This document shows, piece by piece, positions 1 to 9,411 of a DNA stretch of 64,000 nt. A program made the position numbers and the translations under genes. The notes under the pieces were generated by a model that searched no databases, had not been told where the DNA came from, and saw nothing but the letters and a program-made list of their open reading frames with translations. The stretch is from Pseudorhizobium xiangyangii (lineage in GTDB: Bacteria > Pseudomonadota > Alphaproteobacteria > Rhizobiales > Rhizobiaceae), in assembly GCF_020531965.1 (NCBI RefSeq), contig NZ_JAJAWH010000020.1, positions 30,657 to 94,656 on the forward strand, read 5' to 3'. How positions within the stretch are numbered: the first letter of the stretch is position 1; each line of letters opens with the position of its first letter.

Positions 1-339
1 AAGCACGAGACGACGCAGTCGCTTCTGTCCGCGTCGATCGGGGCGAAGCTGCCGGAATGGATCCGCTCGGACCTGAAGCCGGCGCCAGCGCCGGGAGATC
101 GGGTGCTGGTGCGGTTGGTGTTCTTCGGCGAGACCGCATTCCAGCCGCTGACGGCGCGACTGGTCGCGGAGATCGGCCCTGACGTCAATATTCTTGCAGG
201 TGCGATCGACGAGGTGGCTGGAGAGCCCTTCGGTTCGCTCGTCGTTTCCTATTCCGCCGATCCGGGGACCATGGAGCGGGCCAACCGCTTCTACCAGCAG
301 ACCGGACTAACCACGGAGGTGCTCGGCTATGGCGCCTGA
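1..339 (+). CDS. metN: Methionine ABC transporter ATP-binding protein MetN, C-terminal part (truncated by window edge)
   Basis: The open frame runs in from the left edge and gives the last 112 residues. The ATPase motifs lie outside the window. What remains fits the C-terminal NIL domain that MetN proteins use to bind methionine and inhibit transport: a stretch [12 protein letters not shown], then a second strand-helix unit ending in a TEVLGYGA tail. The role is to power uptake of methionine at the inner membrane. The next gene, metI, starts inside this one (11-base overlap) and metQ follows, so this is a metNIQ operon. The identity rests as much on neighbours as on the fragment. Confidence 0.85.
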   Translation, partial: KHETTQSLLSASIGAKLPEWIRSDLKPAPAPGDRVLVRLVFFGETAFQPLTARLVAEIGPDVNILAGAIDEVAGEPFGSLVVSYSADPGTMERANRFYQQTGLTTEVLGYGA

Positions 340-997
340 CATGCTTCTTGCGCTTCTCTGGAAGGCCCTGCTGCAGACCGCACATATGGTCGCTGTCGCG
401 GGCATTATCGGCTCGATCATCGGCCTGCCGATCGGTGTCTTCCTCGCCACCAGCAACAAGGGCGAGCTTTTCCCCGCGCCCGCTCTCAACAAGATCGTCG
501 GCGCCATCGTCAATGCGGCACGGTCCACGCCGTTCATCATCCTCGTCGTGGCGATCATCCCGTTCACCCGGCTCATCGCCGGGACGTCGATTGGCACGGC
601 TGCCGCCATCGTGCCGCTCACCATCGCCACCATTCCATTCGTCGCCCGGCTGATCGAGTCTTCGATCCGCGAGGTGGACAAGGGGTTGATCGAGGCGGCG
701 CGTGCCATGGGTGCCACGCCGCTGCAGATCGTCACCAAGGTTCTGCTCGCGGAAGCACGGCCCGGTATCGTACTCGGCCTGACGCTGACGCTGGTCAGCC
801 TTGTTGGATATTCGGCCATGGTTGGTGCGGTCGGCGGCGGTGGTCTGGGCGACCTCGGCATCCGCTACGGCTACCAGCGCTTCATGCCGGAAGTGATGCT
901 TGCCGTCGTCGTCGTGCTGATCGTCGTTGTGCAGGCCATCCAGAGCGCCGGCGACGGGCTTGCCCGCCGCTTCGACAAACGTACCCGCAAGAACTGA
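329..997 (+). CDS. metI: Methionine ABC transporter permease MetI
   Basis: This 222-residue protein has about five hydrophobic segments and the usual MetI length (about 217-225). A cytoplasmic loop near residues 127-147, around [14 protein letters not shown], is the EAA loop that docks the ATPase. It forms the membrane channel of the D-methionine/L-methionine importer. The ATG lies inside the end of metN with an 11-base overlap, which suggests translational coupling. The stop is 30 bases before the metQ start. Family and order (metN-metI-metQ) agree. Confidence 0.95.
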   Translation: MAPDMLLALLWKALLQTAHMVAVAGIIGSIIGLPIGVFLATSNKGELFPAPALNKIVGAIVNAARSTPFIILVVAIIPFTRLIAGTSIGTAAAIVPLTIATIPFVARLIESSIREVDKGLIEAARAMGATPLQIVTKVLLAEARPGIVLGLTLTLVSLVGYSAMVGAVGGGGLGDLGIRYGYQRFMPEVMLAVVVVLIVVVQAIQSAGDGLARRFDKRTRKN

Positions 998-1027
998 ATT
1001 TCAGGACACTTCAAGAAGGAGATAACC

Positions 1028-1804
1028 ATGAAGAAGATCATCCTGGCAGCCGCCATCGCTGCCTTCGCTGCTGGCTCGGCACTTGCCGAAGACATCAAGA
1101 TTGGCGTCACTCCCGGTCCGCACGCGCAGATCATGGAGAAGGTCAAGGAAATCGCCGCGACCAAGGGCCTCAACATCGAGATCCTCGAGTTTTCCGACTA
1201 CGTCGTGCCGAACCAGGCGCTGGCCGATGGTGACCTCAACGCCAATGCGTTCCAGCACCAGCCCTATCTCGACAACCAGATTGCCGACCGTGGCTACGAT
1301 ATCGTCAGCGTCGCGCCGAATGTAAACTTCCCGATGGCGGTCTATTCCAAGAAGGTGAAGAGCCTCGAGGAACTGCAGGACGGCGCATCCGTCGCCATCC
1401 CGAACGATCCGACCAATGGCGGCCGCGCACTCCTGCTGCTCGCCGACAAGGGTCTCATCAAGGTCGATGAAACCAAGGGCGTCAAGGTCACCATCGCCGA
1501 TGTGACCGAGAACCCGAAGAACATCCAGCTCGTCGAACTGGACGCCGCACAGCTGCCGCGCTCGCTGGATGATGTGGATGCATCAGCCATCAACACCAAC
1601 TACGCTATTGAAGCCGGCATGAACCCGAAGACGGATTCCATCTCGCTGGAAGGCGAGAAGGCTCCCTACGTCAACGTCATCGCCGTCCGTTCCGAGGACA
1701 AGGATGCAGAATGGGTGAAGACGCTGATCGCTTCCTACCACAATGACGAGATCAAGGCGTTCATTGCGGAAGAGTTCAAGGGCGCCGTCATCGCCGGCTG
1801 GTAA
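1028..1804 (+). CDS. metQ: Methionine ABC transporter substrate-binding protein MetQ (NlpA family)
   Basis: This is a 258-residue periplasmic methionine receptor. Residues 1-20 form a classic signal peptide with two lysines, a hydrophobic core and a cleavage site after SALA. There is no lipobox cysteine, so it is probably a free periplasmic protein rather than the lipoprotein seen in E. coli. The mature part starts EDIKIGVTPGPHAQIM and contains the NAFQHQPYLD stretch typical of NlpA/MetQ receptors. A strong ribosome site (aagaaggag, 1013-1021) precedes the ATG. The gene ends just before a strong terminator, so it closes the metNIQ operon. Confidence 0.95.
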   Translation: MKKIILAAAIAAFAAGSALAEDIKIGVTPGPHAQIMEKVKEIAATKGLNIEILEFSDYVVPNQALADGDLNANAFQHQPYLDNQIADRGYDIVSVAPNVNFPMAVYSKKVKSLEELQDGASVAIPNDPTNGGRALLLLADKGLIKVDETKGVKVTIADVTENPKNIQLVELDAAQLPRSLDDVDASAINTNYAIEAGMNPKTDSISLEGEKAPYVNVIAVRSEDKDAEWVKTLIASYHNDEIKAFIAEEFKGAVIAGW

Positions 1805-1821
1805 TCAGCACTGAGAACATG

Positions 1822-1858
1822 AAAAAAGGCCGCGTTCCTCAAGGAGCGCGGCCTTTTT
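1822..1858. terminator. Bidirectional rho-independent terminator between metQ and trhO
   Basis: An 11-base-pair stem (1828-1838 with 1843-1853, one G-T wobble) with a four-base loop is flanked by six A on the left and five T on the right. It can therefore stop both metQ (+) and the converging trhO gene (-), whose stop lies at 1880. Confidence 0.9.
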
Positions 1859-1879
1859 CATAGCTTCCGCCCAATGGCG

Positions 1880-2821
1880 TTACCCGCCGATGTGCTTGAG
1901 GCCGCGTTGCCTGGCGAGTGCGATCTGATGCTGCCGCTGACGGTAGCGGTCCCGGTCGGCCTCAGTGCGCGTGTCGTAGCAATGCGAGCAGGAAACGCCT
2001 TCCTCGTAATACCGTGAGGTCACTTCATCCGCGGTGATGGGATTGCGGCAGGCGTGGCAGAGCTTGTGATTGCCTTCCTTCAGGCCATGCTCGACAGAGA
2101 CGCGCTCGTCGAAGACGAAGCAGGCGCCTTCCCACAGGCTTTCTTCGGCCGGCACTTCCTCGAGATATTTCAGGATGCCGCCCTTGAGGTGGTAGACCTC
2201 GTCGAAGCCCTGTTCCTTCATGAAGGCTGTCGCCTTCTCGCAGCGGATGCCGCCGGTGCAGTACATGGCGATCTTCGGCTTGTTGTGCAGGCCGGTATTG
2301 TTCTTCACCCAGTCGGGAAACTCGCGGAACGTCTTGGTGTTCGGATCGACCGCACCCTTGAAGATGCCGATCGCCGTCTCGTAGTCGTTGCGGGTGTCGA
2401 TGAGGATCGTTTCCGGGTCGGAGATCAGCGCGTTCCAGTCCCGTGGATCGACATAGGTGCCGACGATCTTGTTGGGGTCGATGTCCTCGACGCCCATGGT
2501 GACGATTTCCTTTTTCAGACGCACCTTCATGCGCAGGAAGGGCATCTTGGAGGCGCGGCTTTCTTTATGCTCAAGTGCGGCGAATTCCGGCTGGGCGCGC
2601 AGAAAGGCGAGCAGCCCGGCGATCGCGGCATCCGTGCCAGCTACCGTGCCGTTGATCCCCTCGCGGGCGATCAGCAGGGTTCCCTTCACGCCGCTCTCGT
2701 CGCAGAGCGCCTGCAGGGGCTCGCGGAAAGCCTCATAGCGGCCGAATTCGGCGAAGTGATACAGCGCCGCGACGCAATAGGTGCCGGCGGCCGGCGAGTT
2801 GGTAGCAAGATTGTCGATCAT
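1880..2821 (-). CDS. trhO: tRNA uridine(34) 5-hydroxylase TrhO (YceA, rhodanese domain)
   Basis: This 313-residue protein is of the TrhO/YceA family, which makes 5-hydroxyuridine at the wobble base of tRNAs using oxygen. It has an N-terminal acylphosphatase-like part, then a rhodanese domain with the active-site loop [10 protein letters not shown], and a cysteine-rich tail (CHACRNP then SCSHCYDT) typical of the family. The frame is open 54 codons further upstream, but the family start fits the ATG at 2821 (MIDNL), and the longer version would run into the neighbouring gene. It lies 91 bases after the CHAD gene on the same strand. Confidence 0.92.
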   Translation of the reverse strand: MIDNLATNSPAAGTYCVAALYHFAEFGRYEAFREPLQALCDESGVKGTLLIAREGINGTVAGTDAAIAGLLAFLRAQPEFAALEHKESRASKMPFLRMKVRLKKEIVTMGVEDIDPNKIVGTYVDPRDWNALISDPETILIDTRNDYETAIGIFKGAVDPNTKTFREFPDWVKNNTGLHNKPKIAMYCTGGIRCEKATAFMKEQGFDEVYHLKGGILKYLEEVPAEESLWEGACFVFDERVSVEHGLKEGNHKLCHACRNPITADEVTSRYYEEGVSCSHCYDTRTEADRDRYRQRQHQIALARQRGLKHIGG

Positions 2822-2912
2822 GCTTGGGAAATACAACCAGACGCGAAGCGGCGCAACGCGCTTTCTGTCGCTGCCGATCTGCGTCTGCTGCAATGCCACA
2901 CCTGTGGGGGTC

Positions 2913-3827
2913 TCACTTGCGGGAGGCAGCCTCCCGCCACAGAAGCGCGATGCGGGCGGCCTCGGTGTCGGCATCGTCGGCAAAGACCAGTCTTGCCTGC
3001 TCGATCGCCTTTTGTCGCAGCGCCTGCTGCCGCGCTATGATTGCGCCGATCAGCAGCGCGAGCGTATCGCTGTCGCCGAAAAGGTCCGGGTTCTCGTTCA
3101 CCACCTGGGTCAGGACGCTGAGGTCGTGCTCGTGGCCGAGGATGTCGACGAGGGTCTTTGCTTCCCTCTGTTTCGCTTTGAGGGCCGAGGGCCAGAGGTC
3201 GGAAAGCAGCGAAAGATGCATCCAATAGGTCTGCCCGACCTTGCGAAGATCGTGAAACGCTTCCGCGTCGGCCCCTTCCTGGCAGGCAACCAGATCGGCG
3301 GCTGCCCGCGAAAGTTCCTTCCGCCAGGCCATGGAAAGGCGGCGGGCCGTCTTGCGTGGACTATCGTCCAGCTCAAGCTCGTGAAGCGCCTCGATTGCTT
3401 CCCGGCAGGTCTGAGCCGCAGCGGCCATCTTGGCCGGCAGGTCGCTCTCCTCCGACGCGATCCGGTCGCGCCGATCGACCAGCGCCTTGGATGCTGAGGC
3501 GAGGGCTGCGACTTCTTCCGGCGAGCCTGCCTCCGAGGCGAGATAGTTGACGGTCTCCACGAGCGCGGTCGCGTCGCGCACGGTCGAAAGCGTCTTGGCC
3601 ATGAGCCGGATGCGCTCGTTCTCCGCCTGCCGGAACTTCTTGGCGTCCGAGTGGGTCAGTCGGTAGAGCGCCCGGACCCGCTTGAACTTCTTGCGCGCGT
3701 CATGGATTGCCTCGTGAGGCCCATCCGGCTGCGAATCGAGGAAGTGGATCGCGTGCTCGAGCTGGCGCTGCGCGACGGAGCGGAACTCGGCCGTGAAGGG
3801 GCGATCAGGCCGAATGCGAAAGGCCAT
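2913..3827 (-). CDS. CHAD domain-containing protein
   Basis: This 304-residue, mostly helical and highly charged protein carries the CHAD signature of conserved histidines near the start ([20 protein letters not shown], residues about 38-57) and a second one in the middle ([14 protein letters not shown]). CHAD domains bind inorganic polyphosphate and are often fused or paired with CYTH domains. Here the pair is encoded as two genes: the CYTH gene ends 23 bases inside this one, so they are probably translationally coupled. The function is inferred from the family. The partner specificity is not visible. Confidence 0.88.
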   Translation of the reverse strand: MAFRIRPDRPFTAEFRSVAQRQLEHAIHFLDSQPDGPHEAIHDARKKFKRVRALYRLTHSDAKKFRQAENERIRLMAKTLSTVRDATALVETVNYLASEAGSPEEVAALASASKALVDRRDRIASEESDLPAKMAAAAQTCREAIEALHELELDDSPRKTARRLSMAWRKELSRAAADLVACQEGADAEAFHDLRKVGQTYWMHLSLLSDLWPSALKAKQREAKTLVDILGHEHDLSVLTQVVNENPDLFGDSDTLALLIGAIIARQQALRQKAIEQARLVFADDADTEAARIALLWREAASRK

Positions 3828-4299
3828 CGCAAAGCTCCCTGCTCAAGTCTTCCGTTGCCATCACGAGGTTGGAGAAACGGCGGTCGCCCGTGACTTCGCC
3901 GCCGACCCAGGAGGGAAGGGGTGGCTGCTGTTCCTCGTGCTGCAACTCCACTTCGGCTACAACCAGCCCCTCATAGGCGCCGGCATAGACATCGACTTCC
4001 CAGGTGAACCCCTCGTGCATCACCTCGTAGCGGGTCTTTTCGAGGACTATGCCGAGCGCGCTGCCGATCAGGTCCTTCGCATCCGCCACCGGGATCTCGT
4101 ATTCGAATTCGTCCCGGCTGATCATCTGGCGGCCGATCTTGATGGTCAGCGTCGCCCGCCGGTCATCGATCACCCGCACCCGGAGCGATCTATCCTCGAC
4201 GGCCGCGACATAGGCCTGGACGAAGTCCGACGACGACGTGACCTCGCCACGCCATCCGTTGGTCTTCACGAGAAACTTCCGCTCAATTTCCTTGGCCAT
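3805..4299 (-). CDS. CYTH domain protein (triphosphate tunnel family)
   Basis: This 164-residue protein starts with the hallmark EIERKFLV of the CYTH/triphosphate tunnel metalloenzyme fold. Alternating charged strands (SLRVRVIDDRRATLTIKIGR, EFEYEIP, VAEVEL) line the tunnel. Members hydrolyse tripolyphosphate or organic triphosphates, and some are class IV adenylate cyclases. The short single-domain form and the coupled CHAD gene favour a (poly)phosphate role. It is the first gene of a probable CYTH-CHAD-trhO operon. Confidence 0.88.
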   Translation of the reverse strand: MAKEIERKFLVKTNGWRGEVTSSSDFVQAYVAAVEDRSLRVRVIDDRRATLTIKIGRQMISRDEFEYEIPVADAKDLIGSALGIVLEKTRYEVMHEGFTWEVDVYAGAYEGLVVAEVELQHEEQQPPLPSWVGGEVTGDRRFSNLVMATEDLSRELCDGLSHSA

Positions 4300-4450
4300 G
4301 AATGTTCCCGTCTCTCATCGGGGGAGAACCTATTGCAAAGACTGCATTTGGCAAAGGTGCCATCGGTCGCAGGGGTTGATTTTTCCTCGACAAGCAGGAC
4401 CGAGGGGGGTATTTCCGGCGCATCTTCAATCGTTTGAAACGGAGAGCCCC

Positions 4451-5089
4451 ATGGCTGGCAAGACTGACAACCTCCTCGCGATCCTCAGGGCTCAGCCGGT
4501 CGTGCCGGTGCTCATCGTGGAGGATGCCAGGTCCGCCGTGCCTCTGGCCCGGGCGCTCGTCGCCGGTGGCCTGAAGGCGATCGAGATCACCATGCGCACG
4601 CCTGCCGCGCTCGAGGCCATCAAGGCTGTTGCCGCAGAGGTCGAAGGCGCCAATGTCGGCGCGGGCACAATTCTTAACTCCAGGGATTTCGACGCGGCCG
4701 TGAAAGCCGGATCGACCTTCATCGTCAGCCCCGGCGTCACGCGCGGCATCCTCGATGCCGCCAAGGCATCCGAGGTTCCGCTTCTGCCCGGTACCGCCAA
4801 CGCCAGCGACGTCATGGTGCTTCGCGAGGAAGGCATCGACGTCGTGAAGTTCTTCCCGGCCGAACAGGCTGGCGGCGCTCCCTACCTCAAGGCGCTGTCT
4901 TCGCCTCTCGCCGGCACGTTCTTCTGCCCGACCGGCGGTATCTCGCTGAAGAACGCCCGGGACTACCTGGCGCTGCCGAACGTTATCTGCGTCGGCGGTT
5001 CCTGGGTTGCCCCGAAGGAAATGGTCGCGGCCGGCGACTGGGCCGGCATCACCAAGCTTGCCAGCGAGGCGGCGGCCCTCACGGCCTGA
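4451..5089 (+). CDS. eda: 2-dehydro-3-deoxy-phosphogluconate (KDPG) aldolase
   Basis: This 212-residue class I aldolase splits KDPG into pyruvate and glyceraldehyde 3-phosphate, the last step of the Entner-Doudoroff pathway, the main sugar route in rhizobia. The Schiff-base lysine is K133 in VVKFFPAEQAGG. The catalytic glutamate is E45 in AIEITMRT. The phosphate-binding glycines occur in PTGGIS and VGGSW. The frame is open upstream, but ATG 4451 has a ribosome site (cggagag) and matches the family start. It stands alone, without edd in the window. Confidence 0.95.
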   Translation: MAGKTDNLLAILRAQPVVPVLIVEDARSAVPLARALVAGGLKAIEITMRTPAALEAIKAVAAEVEGANVGAGTILNSRDFDAAVKAGSTFIVSPGVTRGILDAAKASEVPLLPGTANASDVMVLREEGIDVVKFFPAEQAGGAPYLKALSSPLAGTFFCPTGGISLKNARDYLALPNVICVGGSWVAPKEMVAAGDWAGITKLASEAAALTA

Positions 5090-5185
5090 CATTTTCGTGA
5101 CCGGGCGGCGCTAGCTCGTTCACGCCTTTGTATTCCTGCAACCGGCACCCTATCTCCTGCTGAATTCCATCAGCAGGAGATAGCG

Positions 5186-5878
5186 ATGTTCGACGCCAAA
5201 AAGCTTCTTGACCAGTTCCTCGGTTCGCAGATGTCCGGGGGCATGCGCGAAAAGGCTGGCCAGTTCGGCGATATCGCGAAGAACAATCCCCTGAAGACAG
5301 CCGGCCTCGCGGCCGCCATCCTGGGCACCAAGACGGGTCGCAAGCTTGCCGGCAACGTCGCGACCGTCGGCGGCATCGCCGCGATCGCCGGCCTCGGCTA
5401 TCTCGCCTACAAGAACTACCAGTCGGGTCAAGCACCGCAGACGGTTGCGCAAAAAGAGCCGGAAATACTTCCGCCCCCGGCAGCCTCTCCGTTCAGCCTG
5501 CAATCGCCGGCGCTCACCAACGACTTCGCCCTGACGCTGATCCGCGCGATGATCGCCGCGGCCAAGGCCGACGGCCATATCGACGCGGCCGAGCGCGCGA
5601 ATATCATGGACAAGGTGCATGTGGTCGATCTCGGGTCGGAGGCGGAAGCCTTCATCGCCAACGAGCTTGCCAATCCGGTCGATATCGACGACCTGGTCGC
5701 GGCCGCACGCACCGAGGAGCAGAAGGTCGAGCTCTATACGGCCACGCGTCTTACCATTGACCCGGATACGCGCGCCGAACGTGGCTATCTCGATCTCCTC
5801 GCCGGCCGTCTAGGCCTTCCGGACGCGTTGCTCGACCACATCGATGCGACCGTTTCGTCCGCCAAGGTCCAGGCCTGA
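5186..5878 (+). CDS. DUF533 family protein (YebE-like, TerB-like fold)
   Basis: This 230-residue protein has an N-terminal FDAKKLLDQFLG segment, a glycine/alanine-rich hydrophobic stretch near residues 33-75 that could lie in the membrane, and a C-terminal helical domain. Around residue 120 it has MIAAAKADGHIDAAER, the acidic loop characteristic of TerB-like folds, which may bind a metal. DUF533 proteins such as E. coli YebE are inner-membrane proteins of unknown function. The ribosome site is aggag at 5176-5180. It is transcribed alone. Confidence 0.85.
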   Translation: MFDAKKLLDQFLGSQMSGGMREKAGQFGDIAKNNPLKTAGLAAAILGTKTGRKLAGNVATVGGIAAIAGLGYLAYKNYQSGQAPQTVAQKEPEILPPPAASPFSLQSPALTNDFALTLIRAMIAAAKADGHIDAAERANIMDKVHVVDLGSEAEAFIANELANPVDIDDLVAAARTEEQKVELYTATRLTIDPDTRAERGYLDLLAGRLGLPDALLDHIDATVSSAKVQA

Positions 5879-5904
5879 GAGCGAAGGGCACAGTCAAGAG
5901 GCCT

Positions 5905-7230
5905 CTAGGCGAACGCGCCTTCGGGCTTGTGCAATACCGGACCGGGCTCTTCGTCGAAGAGATATTCTTCGACCCAGGCCCGGCGCCGTTCCAGCCAGAT
6001 CTGTTGCGTATTGGCGCGGGCGAAATCGACCGCGCGGCGGGTCTGTGCGATCAGTTCCGGTCGATCGACGCTCATGCGGGCAAAAGTCTCGGCGAGCTTT
6101 CCCGCGTCGGGCCACTGCGCCGTCGTCACCGCACCGCCGATCTCGGAGAGACCCTTGAAGTAATCGAGATCGAAGGCCAGCACCGGCAAGCCGCGCGCCA
6201 TCGAGTCGATCGTCGCGCGCGGAGTGTCCTCCATCAGCGGGCAGGCAATGCTCGCGTGATAGTGTGAAAGCAGATCGAAAAGAGGTTTTCCGTAAGGAAC
6301 CGCCGGCAGGAAGGTAACGCTGCCGGAAAGCCTTGCGTCCCGCACCTGTCGGCGAAGATCCAGCAGGCAGGGGCCTTCACCGATAATGGTCAGGCGGACG
6401 TCGTCGCCCTTCGCCGTTGCGATCTTGATGGCATCGATGGCGAGATGAAGGCCCTTGTAGGGAACCAGACGCCCGAAATAGACAAGCTGGAGCGGTCCGC
6501 TCTCGTTCTCGAGCCGAGCCACACGGGCATCGAGCTCGTCGGCTGTCAGAACCTGTTCCGCGGAAAACGCGGTGTCCAGAAAGTTCTTCACATGGGGTTT
6601 TCCAGCGCCGAAGTCGCGGACGAGGCCCGGACCTTTGAGAAGCGCCAGCCGCGAAATCCTCACCGTGAAAAAGACCTGAAGCCAGCGCACGGGATCGTGG
6701 AAAAGCCGATTTGTCAGATAGCTCTTGAGGCCCCAGACCCGCATTTTCCGCAACCGCCTCGTGTTGTTGCGGAAGTCGATGTCGATGATAAACATCAGCG
6801 GTTTCCTGCGCCGCCAAGCCGCCAGATTGACGATCATCATCGTCGGGCGCCAGAGATCGGAAGCGAGGCCGGAATGGACGACGCGCGCATCGGCGATGCA
6901 TGCATTCACCTCCCGCCACATGCGCGCCGCATGCTGTGTCCAGAATGCCTTGACCGAGACGTCGTCAGGATGTGCGGGAACGAGCGTGATGCCGTCCTCG
7001 GCATCGATCGTCGCCATAGTATCCGGCCGGTATCTGTCGGCGCTCATTTCGGGGGCGATGATGACGAACTTGGATACCCGGCCGGCGAATTGCTCCCGCA
7101 GTTCCTTCAAGTGATGCGAAAAGGCGCTCTCGATGGCAAAGGACGTATCGGAGAGGCGATAGACGGGCGTTTGTACGGCGAGCAGGTATGAACCGGTTGC
7201 TCCCCCTGTGTCGCCTTTCACCATCGTCAA
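5905..7230 (-). CDS. Glycosyltransferase, group 1 (GT4-like)
   Basis: This 441-residue protein is probably a retaining glycosyltransferase with a GT-B fold. The C-terminal domain has the usual series YFGRLVPYKGLHLAIDAIK, then TIIGEGPCL, and an EDTPRATIDSMARGLPVLAF stretch that supplies the donor-sugar-binding E-x7-E-type region. The N-terminal half binds an unknown acceptor and is less conserved. It probably acts in polysaccharide or glycolipid synthesis, but no sugar gene cluster surrounds it. A second start (codon 3) is equally possible. Confidence 0.82.
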   Translation of the reverse strand: MTMVKGDTGGATGSYLLAVQTPVYRLSDTSFAIESAFSHHLKELREQFAGRVSKFVIIAPEMSADRYRPDTMATIDAEDGITLVPAHPDDVSVKAFWTQHAARMWREVNACIADARVVHSGLASDLWRPTMMIVNLAAWRRRKPLMFIIDIDFRNNTRRLRKMRVWGLKSYLTNRLFHDPVRWLQVFFTVRISRLALLKGPGLVRDFGAGKPHVKNFLDTAFSAEQVLTADELDARVARLENESGPLQLVYFGRLVPYKGLHLAIDAIKIATAKGDDVRLTIIGEGPCLLDLRRQVRDARLSGSVTFLPAVPYGKPLFDLLSHYHASIACPLMEDTPRATIDSMARGLPVLAFDLDYFKGLSEIGGAVTTAQWPDAGKLAETFARMSVDRPELIAQTRRAVDFARANTQQIWLERRRAWVEEYLFDEEPGPVLHKPEGAFA

Positions 7231-7453
7231 GCACCTTTGTCTCTCATTGTGGTGCCCGTAGCTTACCGGTCAATCGCCAGTCCCTGACAGTCGGCAATCC
7301 GCCTATCGGCATACGTCCTTGGACTGAGTTTTCCGTCGCAGACAGGGCAAGGAAGCAGGTTTTGGATCCCGCCCGGGGGAACGCGGCCAGTCTCTCGTTG
7401 CCTTTCCCGTGTCCTTGTCCTAAGCCTCGACGCGACTGCAAGAGGCTGATCTG

Positions 7454-8146
7454 ATGCGCGATCTCAGGAACTACAAGGTTGAGGCTCCCGGCCCCGTCAC
7501 GTTGACGGGTCGGTACACGACGCTGGAACCCTACGAGCGGCAGAAGCACCTCGAGGCGTTGTGGGACGGGCTCGGCGGCATGGGCCTCAACAACCTCATC
7601 CGCTATTTCCCCAACGAGGATTTCGCGGGGATCGAGGAATTCGCGAACTGGCTGGAAAATGCCCGGACGCAAAGCAACTTCGTGACCCTGGTATTCCGCG
7701 ACAATTCGAGCGGCCGGATCGTCGGCATGGCGAGCTACATGCGACCCGATCCGAAGAACGGCGTCGTCGAGGTCGGCTCCGTCGCGCATGGCCCGGACGT
7801 CCAGCGCTCGCCGTTGACGACCGAGGTGCACTACCTGATGGCTCGCCACGTCTTCGACGATCTCGGCTACCGCCGCTACGAGTGGAAATGCCACAACGAG
7901 AACGAGCCGAGCAAGCGTTCGGCCATCCGCTATGGCTTCACCTTCGAAGGCGTCTTCCGCCAGCACGTCATTTCCAAGGGCGCCAACCGCGATACCGCGT
8001 GGTTCTCGATGATCGACGGCGAATGGCCGCTTCTGAAACAGGCGTTCGAAGCCTGGCTGTCGCCGGAGAATTTCGGCGAGGACGGCAAGCAGCGCCAGCG
8101 CCTGGAAGACATCCGGGCAGATATTGCCAAGGGAGCCGCAGCATGA
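7454..8146 (+). CDS. GNAT family N-acetyltransferase (RimJ/RimL type)
   Basis: This 230-residue protein is of the RimJ/RimL-like acetyltransferase group. It has an N-terminal GPVTLTGRYTTLEPY segment, a central RIVGMASYMR strand, and a YRRYEWKCHNENEPSKRSAIRYGF stretch of which the ENEPSKRSAIRYGF part is typical of the acetyl-CoA domain in this subfamily. The substrate is not predictable. It shares an ATGA four-base overlap with the following small membrane-protein gene, so the two are translated together. Confidence 0.88.
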   Translation: MRDLRNYKVEAPGPVTLTGRYTTLEPYERQKHLEALWDGLGGMGLNNLIRYFPNEDFAGIEEFANWLENARTQSNFVTLVFRDNSSGRIVGMASYMRPDPKNGVVEVGSVAHGPDVQRSPLTTEVHYLMARHVFDDLGYRRYEWKCHNENEPSKRSAIRYGFTFEGVFRQHVISKGANRDTAWFSMIDGEWPLLKQAFEAWLSPENFGEDGKQRQRLEDIRADIAKGAAA

Positions 8147-8355
8147 GCGACGAAAAAAAGCGCAGCCCCGCCATTGCGGCGGCGATCATCTTCGTCGGCT
8201 TCCTGGCGCTGTTCTTCGTCATGCCGCCGATCATGATGTGGCTGGCGGAAACCTTCTCGCCTTATCTTGCTGCAGGCTTCGGGGTGCTGGCGGTCGCGTC
8301 GTTCTTCCTGGTCTTCTGGCTGCGGGCACGCCATCAGCGACAGCGAGGCCGCTGA
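8143..8355 (+). CDS. Small two-helix membrane protein (hypothetical)
   Basis: This is a 70-residue protein. The first 8 residues are charged (MSDEKKRS), followed by two hydrophobic helices (about residues 9-32 and 39-60) and a basic tail (RARHQRQRGR). This predicts a helical hairpin in the inner membrane with both ends inside. The ATG overlaps the stop of the acetyltransferase gene (ATGA), which supports it as a real gene. No function can be given. Confidence 0.75.
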   Translation: MSDEKKRSPAIAAAIIFVGFLALFFVMPPIMMWLAETFSPYLAAGFGVLAVASFFLVFWLRARHQRQRGR

Positions 8356-8358
8356 CGC

Positions 8359-9411
8359 TCAGATTTGAAGCGAAGCTCCCAGTAGCGACAGGCCTATCAG
8401 CAGGATGAAGAGCGCCCCGGCGATCTCGAAGCCGGTCCCGACGCGTCCGGCCGCAGTCGAACCGGGTCCGGCGAAACGCACTGCAATGTCTTTTGCAGTG
8501 ACGGCGAGGATGGCAAGGAGCGAAACGGTGATCGCGGTGCCGAGCGACATGGCGAGCACCGACAGCAAGCCACCCACGTAAAGACCGTTCAGCAGCGAAA
8601 AGCTCATGACGAGAATGGCGCCGGAACAGGGCCGCAGGCCGACGGCAAGGATTGCCGACCAGGCTTCCTGAACGCGGAACCTGCTGCCGCCGAGAAGGCG
8701 CGGATCGGGTGCATGCGCGTGCCCGCAGGCTTCGCAATAGGCGCCGTTGCCGGAATAGTCGTGGTCGATCACCTCAGTCGCCTCGAAACGCGAAGCGCTG
8801 TTGCGCTTTCCACCGAGCGTCATTGCCGACGTCGCGTGGCTCATCGCTGCAGGGGCGGGTGCTGTGGCTATCGTCGCCGGCCGTGTGCGTAGCGAAAGCA
8901 GTTTGCGGGCAAGCAGCCAGGCGCCGAACAGGGCGATCAGCGCGAAGCTCGCCACCTCCATCGCGCGTGTCGCCTGCGTCATGGTGATGCCGCTGCCGCG
9001 GAGTACGAAGAAGGTGGCGCCGACGATCAACACGGCAGCCACTCCCTGCAGCAGGGCAGAGATGAATGAGATCACGATGCCGCGTTTCAGCTCGATCTCG
9101 TTGGCAATCATGTAGGAGGAGATGACTGCTTTTCCGTGGCCGGGGCCGGCCGCGTGAAATATGCCGTAGGCAAAGGAAAGCCCGATCAGGCCAGTCAGCG
9201 CCCACGGGTCTTCCCGCATGGCCCGCAATGCGCCGGTCAGCGCCCGGTAGAAGCTCTGCTGGTGCCCGTTGATCCAGGCGAAAAAGCCACCGAACGGACC
9301 GCCGATGCTGAAGGCCGGCTCCGCGGAACCGACGCCGAGCGGTGATTGTGCATGGGCAGCGCCGGCGATAGTGATGGCCAGCAGGGCGAACGCGAGAGCG
9401 CACCTGCGCAT
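8359..9411 (-). CDS. NicO-family nickel/cobalt efflux transporter (RcnA-like)
   Basis: This 350-residue membrane protein starts with a signal-like segment ending AAHAQS. It carries the NicO/RcnA motif HAAGPGHGKAV in the first transmembrane region and a second GLRPCSGAIL motif. A loop between helices holds CEACGHAHAPD, a likely metal-binding patch. The family moves nickel or cobalt across the inner membrane. The start ATG overlaps the stop of the DUF1007 gene (TGATG), a pairing seen widely in proteobacteria, so both probably work on the same metal. The metal itself cannot be read from sequence. Confidence 0.88.
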   Translation of the reverse strand: MRRCALAFALLAITIAGAAHAQSPLGVGSAEPAFSIGGPFGGFFAWINGHQQSFYRALTGALRAMREDPWALTGLIGLSFAYGIFHAAGPGHGKAVISSYMIANEIELKRGIVISFISALLQGVAAVLIVGATFFVLRGSGITMTQATRAMEVASFALIALFGAWLLARKLLSLRTRPATIATAPAPAAMSHATSAMTLGGKRNSASRFEATEVIDHDYSGNGAYCEACGHAHAPDPRLLGGSRFRVQEAWSAILAVGLRPCSGAILVMSFSLLNGLYVGGLLSVLAMSLGTAITVSLLAILAVTAKDIAVRFAGPGSTAAGRVGTGFEIAGALFILLIGLSLLGASLQI

